DNA of 64,000 nucleotides from Rhodeus uyekii (taxonomy: Eukaryota; Chordata; Actinopteri; Cypriniformes; Acheilognathidae). Shown piece by piece: positions 1-11,934 of the stretch. Position 1 is the first letter of the stretch, and each line of letters opens with the position of its first letter. The notes below the pieces were generated by a model. The model ran no database searches. It was not told the origin of the DNA and saw only the letters and a program-made list of their open reading frames with translations. Location of the stretch: positions 32,501 through 96,500 of the forward strand of contig JAWRVZ010000474.1 of NCBI GenBank assembly GCA_037043235.1. The letters run 5' to 3'. The position numbers were made by a program, and so were the translations under genes.

Positions 1-3000
1 TTTACACTGATATAATATTACACTGTTTTACTGTATTTATCATCTAATAAATTCAGCTTTAATCACAGGAATAAATGACACTTTACTATATATTCACATA
101 GAAAACAGCTGTTTTACACTGATATAATATTACACTGTTTTACTGTATTTATCATCTAATAAATTCAGCTTTAATCACAGGAATAAATGACACTACTATA
201 TATTCACAAAGAAAACAGCTGTTTTACACTGATATAATATTACACTGTTTTACTGTATTTATCATCTAATAAATTCAGCTTTAATCACAGGAATAAATGA
301 CACTTTACTATATATTCACATAGAAAACAGCTGTTTTACACTGATATAATATTACACTGTTTTACTGTATTTATCATCTAATAAATTCAGCTTTAATCAC
401 AGGAATAAATGACACTTTACTATATATTCACATAGAAAACAGCTGTTTTACACTGATATAATATTACACTGTTTTACTGTATTTATCATCTAATAAATTC
501 AGCTTTAATCACAGGAATAAATGACACTTTACTCTATATTCACACAGAAAACAGCTGTTTTACACTGATATAATATTACACTGTTTTACTGTATTTATCA
601 TCTAATAAATTCAGCTTTAATCACAGGAATAAATGACACTTTCCTATATATTCACATAGAAAACAGCTGTTTTACACTGATATAATATTACACTGTTTTA
701 CTGTATTTATCATCTAATAAATTCAGCTTTAATCACAGGAATAAATGACACTTTACTATATATTCACATAGAAAACAGCTGTTTTACACTGATATAATAT
801 TACACTGTTTTACTGTATTTATCATCTAATAAATTCAGCTTTAATCACAGGAATAAATGACACTTTACTCTATATTCACACAGAAAACAGCTGTTTTACA
901 CTGATATAATATTACACTGTTTTACTGTATTTATCATCTAATAAATTCAGCTTTAATCACAGGAATAAATGACACTTTCCTATATATTCACATAGAAAAC
1001 AGCTGTTTTACACTGATATAATATTACACTGTTTTACTGTATTTATCATCTAATAAATTCAGCTTTAATCACAGGAATAAATGACACTTTACTATATATT
1101 CACATAGAAAACAGCTGTTTTACACTGATATAATATTACACTGTTTTACTGTATTTATCATCTAATAAATTCAGCTTTAATCACAGGAATAAATGACACT
1201 TTACTATATATTCACATAGAAAACAGCTGTTTTACACTGATATAATATTACACTGTTTTACTGTATTTATCATCTAATAAATTCAGCTTTAATCACAGGA
1301 ATAAATGACACTACTATATATTCACACAGAAAACAGCTGTTTTACACTGATATAATATTACACTGTTTTACTGTATTTATCATCTAATAAATTCAGCTTT
1401 AATCACAGGAATAAATGACACTTTACTATATATTCACATAGAAAACAGCTGTTTTACACTGATATAATATTACACTGTTTTACTGTATTTATCATCTAAT
1501 AAATTCAGCTTTAATCACAGGAATAAATGACACTACTATATATTCACACAGAAAACAGCTGTTTTACACTGATATAATATTACACTGTTTTACTGTATTT
1601 ATCATTAATAAATTCAGCTTTAATCACAGGAATAAATGACACTTTACTATATATTCACATAGAAAACAGCTGTTTTACACTGATATAATATTACACTGTT
1701 TTACTGTATTTATCATCTAATAAATTCAGCTTTAATCACAGGAATAAATGACACTTTACTATATATTCACATAGAAAACAGCTGTTTTACACTGATATAA
1801 TATTACACTGTTTTACTGTATTTATCATCTAATAAATTCAGCTTTAATCACAGGAATAAATGACACTACTATATATTCACACAGAAAACAGCTGTTTTAC
1901 ACTGATATAATATTACACTGTTTTACTGTATTTATCATCTAATAAATTCAGCTTTAATCACAGGAATAAATGACACTTTACTATATATTCACATAGAAAA
2001 CAGCTGTTTTACACTGATATAATATTACACTGTTTTACTGTATTTATCATCTAATAAATTCAGCTTTAATCACAGGAATAAATGACACTACTATATATTC
2101 ACACAGAAAACAGCTGTTTTACACTGATATAATATTACACTGTTTTACTGTATTTATCATCTAATAAATTCAGCTTTAATCACAGGAATAAATGACACTT
2201 TACTATATATTCACATAGAAAACAGCTGTTTTACACTGATATAATATTACACTGTTTTACTGTATTTATCATCTAATAAATTCAGCTTTAATCACAGGAA
2301 TAAATGACACTTTCCTATATATTCACATAGAAAACAGCTGTTTTACACTGATATAATATTACACTGTTTTACTGTATTTATCATCTAATAAATTCAGCTT
2401 TAATCACAGGAATAAATGACACTTTACTATATATTCACATAGAAAACAGCTGTTTTACACTGATATAATATTACACTGTTTTACTGTATTTATCATCTAA
2501 TAAATTCAGCTTTAATCACAGGAATAAATGACACTTTACTATATATTCACATAGAAAACAGCTGTTTTACACTGATATAATATTACACTGTTTTACTGTA
2601 TTTATCATCTAATCAGCTTTAATCACAGGAATAAATGACACTACTATATATTCACAAAGAAAACAGCTGTTTTACACTGATATAATATTACACTGTTTTA
2701 CTGTATTTATCATCTAATAAATTCAGCTTTAATCACAGGAATAAATGACACTTTACTATATATTCACATAGAAAACAGCTGTTTTACACTGATATAATAT
2801 TACACTGTTTTACTGTATTTATCATCTAATAAATTCAGCTTTAATCACAGGAATAAATGACACTACTATATATTCACACAGAAAACAGCTGTTTTACACT
2901 GATATAATATTACACTGTTTTACTGTATTTATCATTAATAAATTCAGCTTTAATCACAGGAATAAATGACACTTTCCTATATATTCACATAGAAAACAGC

Positions 3001-6000
3001 TGTTTTACACTGATATAATATTACACTGTTTTACTGTATTTATCATCTAATAAATTCAGCTTTAATCACAGGAATAAATGACACTTTACTATATATTCAC
3101 ATAGAAAACAGCTGTTTTACACTGATATAATATTACACTGTTTTACTGTATTTATCATCTAATAAATTCAGCTTTAATCACAGGAATAAATGACACTTTA
3201 CTCTATATTCACACAGAAAACAGCTGTTTTACACTGATATAATATTACACTGTTTTACTGTATTTATCATCTAATAAATTCAGCTTTAATCACAGGAATA
3301 AATGACACTTTCCTATATATTCACATAGAAAACAGCTGTTTTACACTGATATAATATTACACTGTTTTACTGTATTTATCATCTAATAAATTCAGCTTTA
3401 ATCACAGGAATAAATGACACTTTACTATATATTCACATAGAAAACAGCTGTTTTACACTGATATAATATTACACTGTTTTACTGTATTTATCATCTAATA
3501 AATTCAGCTTTAATCACAGGAATAAATGACACTTTACTATATATTCACATAGAAAACAGCTGTTTTACACTGATATAATATTACACTGTTTTACTGTATT
3601 TATCATCTAATAAATTCAGCTTTAATCACAGGAATAAATGACACTACTATATATTCACACAGAAAACAGCTGTTTTACACTGATATAATATTACACTGTT
3701 TTACTGTATTTATCATCTAATAAATTCAGCTTTAATCACAGGAATAAATGACACTTTACTATATATTCACATAGAAAACAGCTGTTTTACACTGATATAA
3801 TATTACACTGTTTTACTGTATTTATCATCTAATAAATTCAGCTTTAATCACAGGAATAAATGACACTACTATATATTCACACAGAAAACAGCTGTTTTAC
3901 ACTGATATAATATTACACTGTTTTACTGTATTTATCATTAATAAATTCAGCTTTAATCACAGGAATAAATGACACTTTACTATATATTCACATAGAAAAC
4001 AGCTGTTTTACACTGATATAATATTACACTGTTTTACTGTATTTATCATCTAATAAATTCAGCTTTAATCACAGGAATAAATGACACTTTACTATATATT
4101 CACATAGAAAACAGCTGTTTTACACTGATATAATATTACACTGTTTTACTGTATTTATCATCTAATAAATTCAGCTTTAATCACAGGAATAAATGACACT
4201 ACTATATATTCACACAGAAAACAGCTGTTTTACACTGATATAATATTACACTGTTTTACTGTATTTATCATCTAATAAATTCAGCTTTAATCACAGGAAT
4301 AAATGACACTTTACTATATATTCACATAGAAAACAGCTGTTTTACACTGATATAATATTACACTGTTTTACTGTATTTATCATCTAATAAATTCAGCTTT
4401 AATCACAGGAATAAATGACACTACTATATATTCACACAGAAAACAGCTGTTTTACACTGATATAATATTACACTGTTTTACTGTATTTATCATCTAATAA
4501 ATTCAGCTTTAATCACAGGAATAAATGACACTTTACTATATATTCACATAGAAAACAGCTGTTTTACACTGATATAATATTACACTGTTTTACTGTATTT
4601 ATCATCTAATAAATTCAGCTTTAATCACAGGAATAAATGACACTTTCCTATATATTCACATAGAAAACAGCTGTTTTACACTGATATAATATTACACTGT
4701 TTTACTGTATTTATCATCTAATAAATTCAGCTTTAATCACAGGAATAAATGACACTTTACTATATATTCACATAGAAAACAGCTGTTTTACACTGATATA
4801 ATATTACACTGTTTTACTGTATTTATCATCTAATAAATTCAGCTTTAATCACAGGAATAAATGACACTTTACTATATATTCACATAGAAAACAGCTGTTT
4901 TACACTGATATAATATTACACTGTTTTACTGTATTTATCATCTAATCAGCTTTAATCACAGGAATAAATGACACTTTACTCTATATTCACACAGAAAACA
5001 GCTGTTTTACACTGATATAATATTACACTGTTTTACTGTATTTATCATCTAATAAATTCAGCTTTAATCACAGGAATAAATGACACTTTCCTATATATTC
5101 ACATAGAAAACAGCTGTTTTACACTGATATAATATTACACTGTTTTACTGTATTTATCATCTAATAAATTCAGCTTTAATCACAGGAATAAATGACACTT
5201 TACTATATATTCACATAGAAAACAGCTGTTTTACACTGATATAATATTAATAGAAAACAGCTGTTTTACACTGATATAATATTACACTGTTTTACTGTAT
5301 TTATCATCTAATAAATTCAGCTTTAATCACAGGAATAAATGACACTTTACTATATATTCACATAGAAAACAGCTGTTTTACACTGATATAATATTACACT
5401 GTTTTACTGTATTTATCATTAATAAATTCAGCTTTAATCACAGGAATAAATGACACTTTACTATATATTCACATAGAAAACAGCTGTTTTACACTGATAT
5501 AATATTACACTGTTTTACTGTATTTATCATCTAATAAATTCATCTTTAATCACAGGAATAAATTACACTTTACTATATATTCACATAGAAAACAGCTGTT
5601 TTACACTGATATAATATTACACTGTTTTACTGTATTTATCATCTAATAAATTCATCTTTAATCACAGGAATAAATGACACTTCACTATATATTCACATAG
5701 AAAACAGCTGTTTTACACTGATATAATATTACACTGTTTTACTGTATTTATCATTAATAAATTCAGCTTTAATCACAGGAATAAATGACACTTTACTATA
5801 TATTCACATAGAAAACAGCTGTTTTACACTGATATAATATTACACTGTTTTACTGTATTTATCATCTAATAAATTCAGCTTTAATCACAGGAATAAATGA
5901 CACTTTACTATATATTCACATAGAAAACAGCTGTTTTACACTGATATAATATTACACTGTTTTACTGTATTTATCATTAATAAATTCAGCTTTAATCACA

Positions 6001-7378
6001 GGAATAAATGACACTTTACTATATATTCACATAGAAAACAGCTGTTTTACACTGATATAATATTACACTGTTTTACTGTATTTATCATCTAATAAATTCA
6101 GCTTTAATCACAGGAATAAATGACACTTTACTATATATTCACATAGAAAACAGCTGTTTTACACTGATATAATATTACACTGTTTTACTGTATTTATCAT
6201 TAATAAATTCAGCTTTAATCACAGGAATAAATGACACTTTACTATATATTCACATAGAAAACAGCTGTTTTACACTGATATAATATTACACTGTTTTACT
6301 GTATTTATCATTAATAAATTCAGCTTTAATCACAGGAATAAATGACACTTTACTATATATTCACATAGAAAACAGCTGTTTTACACTGATATAATATTAC
6401 ACTGTTTTACTGTATTTATCATCTAATAAATTCATCTTTAATCACAGGAATAAATTACACTTTACTATATATTCACATAGAAAACAGCTGTTTTACACTG
6501 ATATAATATTACACTGTTTTACTGTATTTATCATCTAATAAATTCATCTTTAATCACAGGAATAAATGACACTTCACTATATATTCACATAGAAAACAGC
6601 TGTTTTACACTGATATAATATTACACTGTTTTACTGTATTTATCATTAATAAATTCAGCTTTAATCACAGGAATAAATGACACTTTACTATATATTCACA
6701 TAGAAAACAGCTGTTTTACACTGATATAATATTACACTGTTTTACTGTATTTATCATCTAATAAATTCATCTTTAATCACAGGAATAAATGACACTTTAC
6801 TATATATTCACATAGAAAACAGCTGTTTTACACTGATATAATATTACACTGTTTTACTGTATTTATCATTAATAAATTCAGCTTTAATCACAGGAATAAA
6901 TGACACTTTACTATATATTCACATAGAAAACAGCTGTTTTACACTGATATAATATTACACTGTTTTACTGTATTTATCATCTAATAAATTCAGCTTTAAT
7001 CACAGGAATAAATGACACTTTACTATATATTCACATAGAAAACAGCTGTTTTACACTGATATAATATTACACTGTTTTACTGTATTTATCATCTAATAAA
7101 TTCAGCTTTAATCACAGGAATAAATGACACTTTACTATATATTCACATAGAAAACAGCTGTTTTACACTGATATAATATTACACTGTTTTACTGTATTTA
7201 TCATCTAATAAATTCAGCTTTAATCACAGGAATAAATGACACTTTACTATATATTCACATAGAAAACAGCTGTTTTACACTGATATAATATTACACTGTT
7301 TTACTGTATTTATCATCTAATAAATTCAGCTTTAATCACAGGAATAAATGACACTTTACTATATATTCACATAGAAAA
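1..7378 (+). repeat. Satellite array, 112-bp unit, about 66 copies
   Basis: This is a near-perfect head-to-tail array. The unit runs from 'ttttacactgatataat' to 'catagaaaacagctg' and is 112 bp; recurring variants are 3 bp shorter (loss of 'ttt' after 'gacac'), 1 bp shorter ('atcattaata') or 5 bp shorter ('ctaatcagc'). One unit near 5240-5260 is deeply truncated. The array is open at the left window edge and ends at 7378, where the sequence changes to 'tggtaataatatttttttta'. Each unit junction contains a 14-bp perfect palindrome, aaaacagctgtttt, with a CAGCTG core. Recurrent variants show that blocks of units were duplicated together. There is no coding potential. The unit resembles an internal part of a dispersed cyprinid element. 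Confidence 0.97.
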
Positions 7379-7445
7379 TGGTAATAATATTTTTTTTATC
7401 AAATAAATACAGATTTGGTGAGCAGAAGAGACTCCAAGGGTTTGA
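7379..7445 (+). repeat. Flank of the dispersed element that gave rise to the satellite
   Basis: Directly after the last satellite unit the sequence reads 'tcaaataaatacagatttgg' and then 'tgagcagaagagactcc'. From memory this matches the part of an abundant cyprinid dispersed element that follows the satellite-like segment ('gatcaaataaatgcagcc' then 'ttggtgagcagaagagact'). The array therefore appears to end inside a normal copy of that element. The identification is from memory. Confidence 0.55.
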
Positions 7446-8658
7446 ACCTTAGAGTACACATAATATTATATTCCATATAATTTTATATAAACACTCACAA
7501 TTCTCATGGAAAACCGAAGACTTGAGCGGGTACAAAATACAAAATATCAGACTAATTTTGTGCTGGTAATCGTAAAAGACAAAAGGCAAAACATGGCGTC
7601 ACAAACAAGAGCCGAGGGTGTTTGAGCTGATAGGAGGAATTGTGAGACGGAGAAAAGCCTCAAATCTTTTGATGGTAGTGTTTGTACTTTCATGTTTTAA
7701 TGTCTGTACAAAATTAAAGACCCAAAATGTGATAAGGAAGAAATGAAACTGTACCGACTTCTTCCGAGAGAGAAGCAATAACGTCAGTGGTGCTTATGTG
7801 GGCGACACAAGTTTGAATCCGGCTTGTGTCACTCATTTCCTGCTCCCCTCTTTTGTCCCTGTCATTTCCTGTCGGCTCTCTAACCATCCATCATCAAACC
7901 AGCAAAAAGAACAACATGACCAATCTTGGCGAGTTTAAACACAACGCTAGACTGTGTAACACTGAATCATATCGTGTCGATGATGATGCAAACATCAATT
8001 CATCAGCAGCTCTGCTTTAGATATTTACAATCATGTCTGATGAAAAGAAATTTTCATTCTAATATCACAATGACATTCAAAAGACTTAAAGCTGGAGGAC
8101 ATTTCACAACGATTGTGGTATTAAAACAAAAATATAGAGTTGGTCAATTCAAATAAATGCTGTGAATCCGTTCAAATTCTATGAGTCAATAATATGATTC
8201 AGTGATTCATTTAGTCTCAATGAGACATTTGCATGCATTCGAATGTTAAACGTACAAACATGCGCGTAATGATGAAAACACTTAAATATTCTTGCATGTT
8301 TTCATTTGGTTGCAACATTAAACATCTCTTGTAACTGCATTCAAATCGTTTCACTTTTATTGTCAAATCCAAGTGTGAATTCTCAAGCCTTTCGAATGAG
8401 ATAAAAAGCAGGAAATGCCAAGAAAGAGAAACTCCACGCATGGGAACTTGCAGGAGAAGGATATAGCCTATACTCTGTTCTGTTCAACGTGAAAGGCTAT
8501 TGTGAGGCTAAAGTTCAGCGCTTTCCTGGACAGAAACAACAATAGCTTCTGCATCTATCTGCCGGACGGAGGAGAGAGTTACAAAGTTCAGTGCAAACCA
8601 CGACAAAAGAGCAAAAGAGTCAATCCTATTCGATTACAGTCATATATATAAAATGCAT
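7446..8658. other. Gene-free AT-rich stretch
   Basis: I see no exon with convincing codon structure here. Short open frames near 7826-8156 and 8217-8441 have no recognisable domain, no signal peptide and no splice context. The sequence is unique-looking and moderately AT-rich. It would lie in the first intron or 3' direction of the PLCL gene, whose first exon is at 11150-11362 on the minus strand. Confidence 0.5.
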
Positions 8659-9330
8659 CAGGGGCGTTTCTCCGAGGAGGCAAGGGAGGCAATGCCTCCT
8701 CAATAGGAAACTAAATCGATATTACAAAAAGTGATATTAAAGAGTGTATAAATCACAGTTTGTCGTGTTTCTCTTGCCTCCCGAGCAAATTGACTTTCAA
8801 CAGAGCCGAAAGAAGCGTGAGCTGGGTTTGGTGGTGGTATGGGGGGGGGTAATTGACAATGAATGGGCAATGCCTCCGCCGTGCTATGACTGGACGTGAT
8901 TGGTTTGTGTGTTGACGGGAAGAATGATTAAAAGGTATGTAAACAACTCTCGCTCTTAGATTTTAGATTTCTGCTACATAAACACCAAACTTGAAGTGGT
9001 CTGAAAACATGACGACTGTGGGATGGGGGGGTATTTAAACGATCGGCTTTGGGGAAATTAAAGATAGCCAACATTTGTGATTAGTGATGAAAATAAGCTA
9101 TTAAAAAGTACATAAAATACATTGTTTAAACTGTTACTGCCTTTAGTTATTTTGTAATTAATGTAAAAACACTAACTTGATGAGGTTTACGCTTGGTTCT
9201 CTTAAACAGAAGTGTAAGAATACAAACTAGAATTGCATTTGGAGTTCATTTAAGCAGGAAAATGTGACAATAAGTGTAACATTTGATATATATGTATAAA
9301 ACTGTGAGGCCTTTGCCTCCTCACTGCTGT
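8659..9330 (+). mobile_element. Possible degenerate hAT-type DNA transposon remnant
   Basis: The left edge 'caggggcgtttctccg' is the kind of CAGGGG terminus seen in hAT elements. It is followed by a short hairpin in which 'gaggaggca' pairs with 'tgcctcctc' (about 8674-8702). Similar 'tttgcctcctca' words recur near 9311-9321 in the orientation expected for the other end. No clean right terminus (cgcccctg) and no target duplication could be found, so the limits are approximate. Confidence 0.3.
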
Positions 9331-11149
9331 ATATTTACCCATCAACGGATTAAAAACATCTTCTCTCGGCTCGATGTCTTCAGGCTATCACAGATGGTTT
9401 CTGACCCAAAACTGCAACATCGCAAGAGTCTGCTGCAGCGTTTCATGCTCCGCTATTCTGACAAGCCACTGCGGCTCTTTTGAACTGGATTGGTTATTGA
9501 TTATAATCAGTGCAGATCAAACACAGGTTTGAATTGTGGCCTGAATCAGTCAAACGACTCACTGAATCAACTCAAACGACTCACTGAACTGCTGGTTCAG
9601 TAGTTGGGAGAATCATCACTGCATTATGTTTTGAAAGAAATAATTGGATAAATAAAAAGTGTTTTGGTAAAATCCATAAGTTCATTTCTACAACAGAGTT
9701 TCACTGTAATAATAAATGTAGTTGTACACAATTCATCGAAATTAAACCGACTGTGGCCAACAAAAGCGAAACTTTAAAGGATTTTCTGCCCAAATACCAG
9801 CTGGAGGATTTGTTGCTGGAGGCTTGAAACCTTTATCAGAGAAAAAAAAAAGAGCAATTCGATCAACTTTAAGCAACTCGTTACACCCAAAATAGGTCTC
9901 CAGTTGCACAAAGCTAGGAAACACTGGTCTGCTGATGCTCACTTCTCTGCGGTTCACCTATGATCGCTCTAACCACATGCTTTGACTGAGAAACAAATGA
10001 TAAATCTTTCCACAGGAAACACTGTAGTTGGTACAGGAACTAAAAGCAATGCAAAGTGAAACAAATTCAGCTGAGAGAAAGCATTTCCTCTTCAATGTCT
10101 AAACAAGCCGTTCAGCATTTGTCACATTCTTGCCTTCTGCCAGATTGCGCAGAACTTTGGCAAACACGAATGTTTCTGAGCCACCAAAACCAAATCAGGG
10201 TAAAAGAAGAGGCTGTTTGACGACCATCTGACCTACATATAAATGTCATCTGTGCGTCTGTTTGGGCAAACTACCGGTTAAAAGCTTTATCTTCAGATTT
10301 TGCCACAACAGTCACCATGGGGAAGTAGAGCAATGTTTCCTGTCACGGCTTTCTACAGAAAACGGTCAAAATTTCCCAATAACTTTCTACAAACTCACTG
10401 GAATGAACCCGTCCCAGCCCAGTCGCTTTGCCTCTCGCTTTAAGCGCATTTAAAGAAGACGAAAAATCTAAAGCTACAAAACATTAATGACCTTGATGAA
10501 GACTTAAAGCCCTAAATGGCATTTTTAGCCACAACCAACACACCAAAGACATGTCAAACAAGCAAAAAGGCTCATGTTGGCCATGCGTGATCAGATGGGC
10601 TTGAGTTCAACATCACCCTCATTATCTGAGCTCAACAAGTCTGGAACGGCTCTGGCTTTAAACACAGGCATAACGTGATGAATGAGCAGCACATTTCAAC
10701 ACTCATTACCAGAATCGAGTTACTAGTCTTGCACATGCACACAAACGTTTGCCATTGAATCTGTGGTTCAGAAATTCACCGATCAATACATATATATTCT
10801 GATTGATGCTAGTGCATATTCCACTTTCATTAGTAACGATGACAAGTAGAAGAAAACATTTTAGCTAGTAGTGGGATAAGAAGCGATGGTATATATACTA
10901 GTAGCATCTCATAAACAAGTACTAGTGAAGCTGTAGTGGAACCAAATGCAACTAAACCTCGATTATGAACAACAACCAGACTGCGTGTAATTAGAAGTGA
11001 GTGCAAAGATTGAGCCACACAGTTGGATGGCTTAACTGGTAAACATTGATAAATGTATAGGAGACGGATGTCCATCACGAAGCAGCACTGAGATTCCTGC
11101 GTGTGCATCAGGGCGAGGTTTGACACAAAGCGATGCATGTGCGCTTTAC
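9331..11149. other. Gene-free stretch, probable PLCL intron 1
   Basis: This lies just downstream (minus strand) of the PLCL first exon, so it should be intron 1. A small direct repeat, 'actcaaacgactcactgaa', occurs near 9550-9590. Open frames at 9283-9483, 9742-9957, 10262-10453 and 10830-11138 are short and match nothing I recognise. PLCL genes carry a very large second coding exon; nothing like it is visible between here and the left edge. Confidence 0.45.
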
Positions 11150-11700
11150 CTTGATAATGCTGGTCTTCCGCGGTATTCCAGGTTTGCCGTCCAGCCCCGC
11201 AGGCGCGCTGGCCGCCTCGAGCGCCTGGTTCTCGGGCGCACTCAGCCCGCAGTCCCCGTTGGAGACCGAGCGCTCGCTCGGAGCCGTGCCGTCCGCCTCA
11301 GCGTCAGGCTGGGAGGGTTTCCCGACAGAGACCCCGCAGTTCTCGGCGACAGACTCCGCCATGAGCCCCGTGTATCTCAGGATTAGCTGTCGGTTCGAGT
11401 GTCGAGCGATGCGAGCTCTCCGAGAGACGCGGAATCAAGAGCCATCGCGGGTTCAGTTGTCGTCGGTGTTTCTGCTTCGTGTCGGCAGCATCCGTCGGCT
11501 TCGATACATGGTATCCGCGCGCACAAAACAGCGTGAATGTTTCAGTGTTACAATGTTGCAAGTGTCATTGTTGAGGCGCTCGCGCGGCTCTGACAGATAC
11601 TGCCATCTGCTGAATTCACTTCACATCGGTACAACACACTGCTGCCGCTCCGAAACACTACACCCGCGGACCCGAGATCAGATAACGCTACACCTGTGAT
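11140..11700 (-). promoter_or_regulatory. CpG-rich promoter region of the PLCL gene
   Basis: GC and CpG content rises sharply over the first coding exon and the next roughly 300 bases upstream on the minus strand, for example 'gcgctcgctcggagccgtgc' and 'cgcgcggctctgacag', against an AT-rich background. This is the usual look of a vertebrate CpG-island promoter plus 5' untranslated region. No TATA box was identified and the transcription start cannot be placed. Plus-strand open frames across this patch are antisense shadows of the exon. Confidence 0.55.
11150..11362 (-). CDS. plcl1/2: Phospholipase C-like (PRIP) protein, first coding exon (partial gene)
   Basis: The exon has 71 codons, from ATG at 11362-11360 to a splice donor AAG|GTAAAG at 11150/11149, in phase 0. 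The peptide begins MAESVAENCG, is acidic and low in complexity, contains VSNGDCGL (residues 33-40) and ends IPRKTSIIK (residues 63-71). I recall VSNGDC in the N-terminus of human PLCL2 and PRR/RSSIIK at the same exon end in PLCL1 and PLCL2. PRIP proteins are catalytically inactive PLC relatives that bind Ins(1,4,5)P3, protein phosphatases and GABA-A receptor trafficking factors in the cytosol. The PH, EF-hand, X/Y and C2 domains lie on later exons outside the window to the left. The paralogue cannot be settled: the N-terminal string favours PLCL2, while the neighbouring raftlin looks closer to RFTN2, the usual neighbour of PLCL1. Confidence 0.8.
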
Positions 11701-11934
11701 CAGAGAGCGCTTTACATGTCAGCAGAGACACTGGGGCAAGTTGACACACGGGGAAAATCACGTGTCTCCTCTGCTTGAGGTTTGAGTCAGAAGTTACTAC
11801 ACAACTACGCAAACCCTCCCCAGAGGTCTGTTTTCATTATTAAACGATGGTGTGTAGATATGGATAAGTCTATTTTACATTAGAAGAAAATGTTTAGTTA
11901 ATGTTAGTACTAGAACCTCCTCAACTGATGCAAA

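Noticed and set aside
1..7378. CRISPR-like array
   Set aside because: The whole 112-bp unit is repeated with no unique spacers, and the host is a vertebrate.
1..7378. Centromeric satellite
   Set aside because: Unit size is plausible, but the array ends within 7.4 kb next to ordinary genes and the unit is related to a dispersed element, so nothing points to a centromere.
9283..9483. 66-codon frame ending in QRFMLRYSDKPLRLF
   Set aside because: It looks somewhat protein-like but has no relatives I recognise and lies beside a degenerate transposon. Evidence is too weak.
11120..11699. Plus-strand open frames of 88 and 188 codons
   Set aside because: They are antisense to the PLCL first exon in a CpG-rich patch, which keeps frames open by composition.
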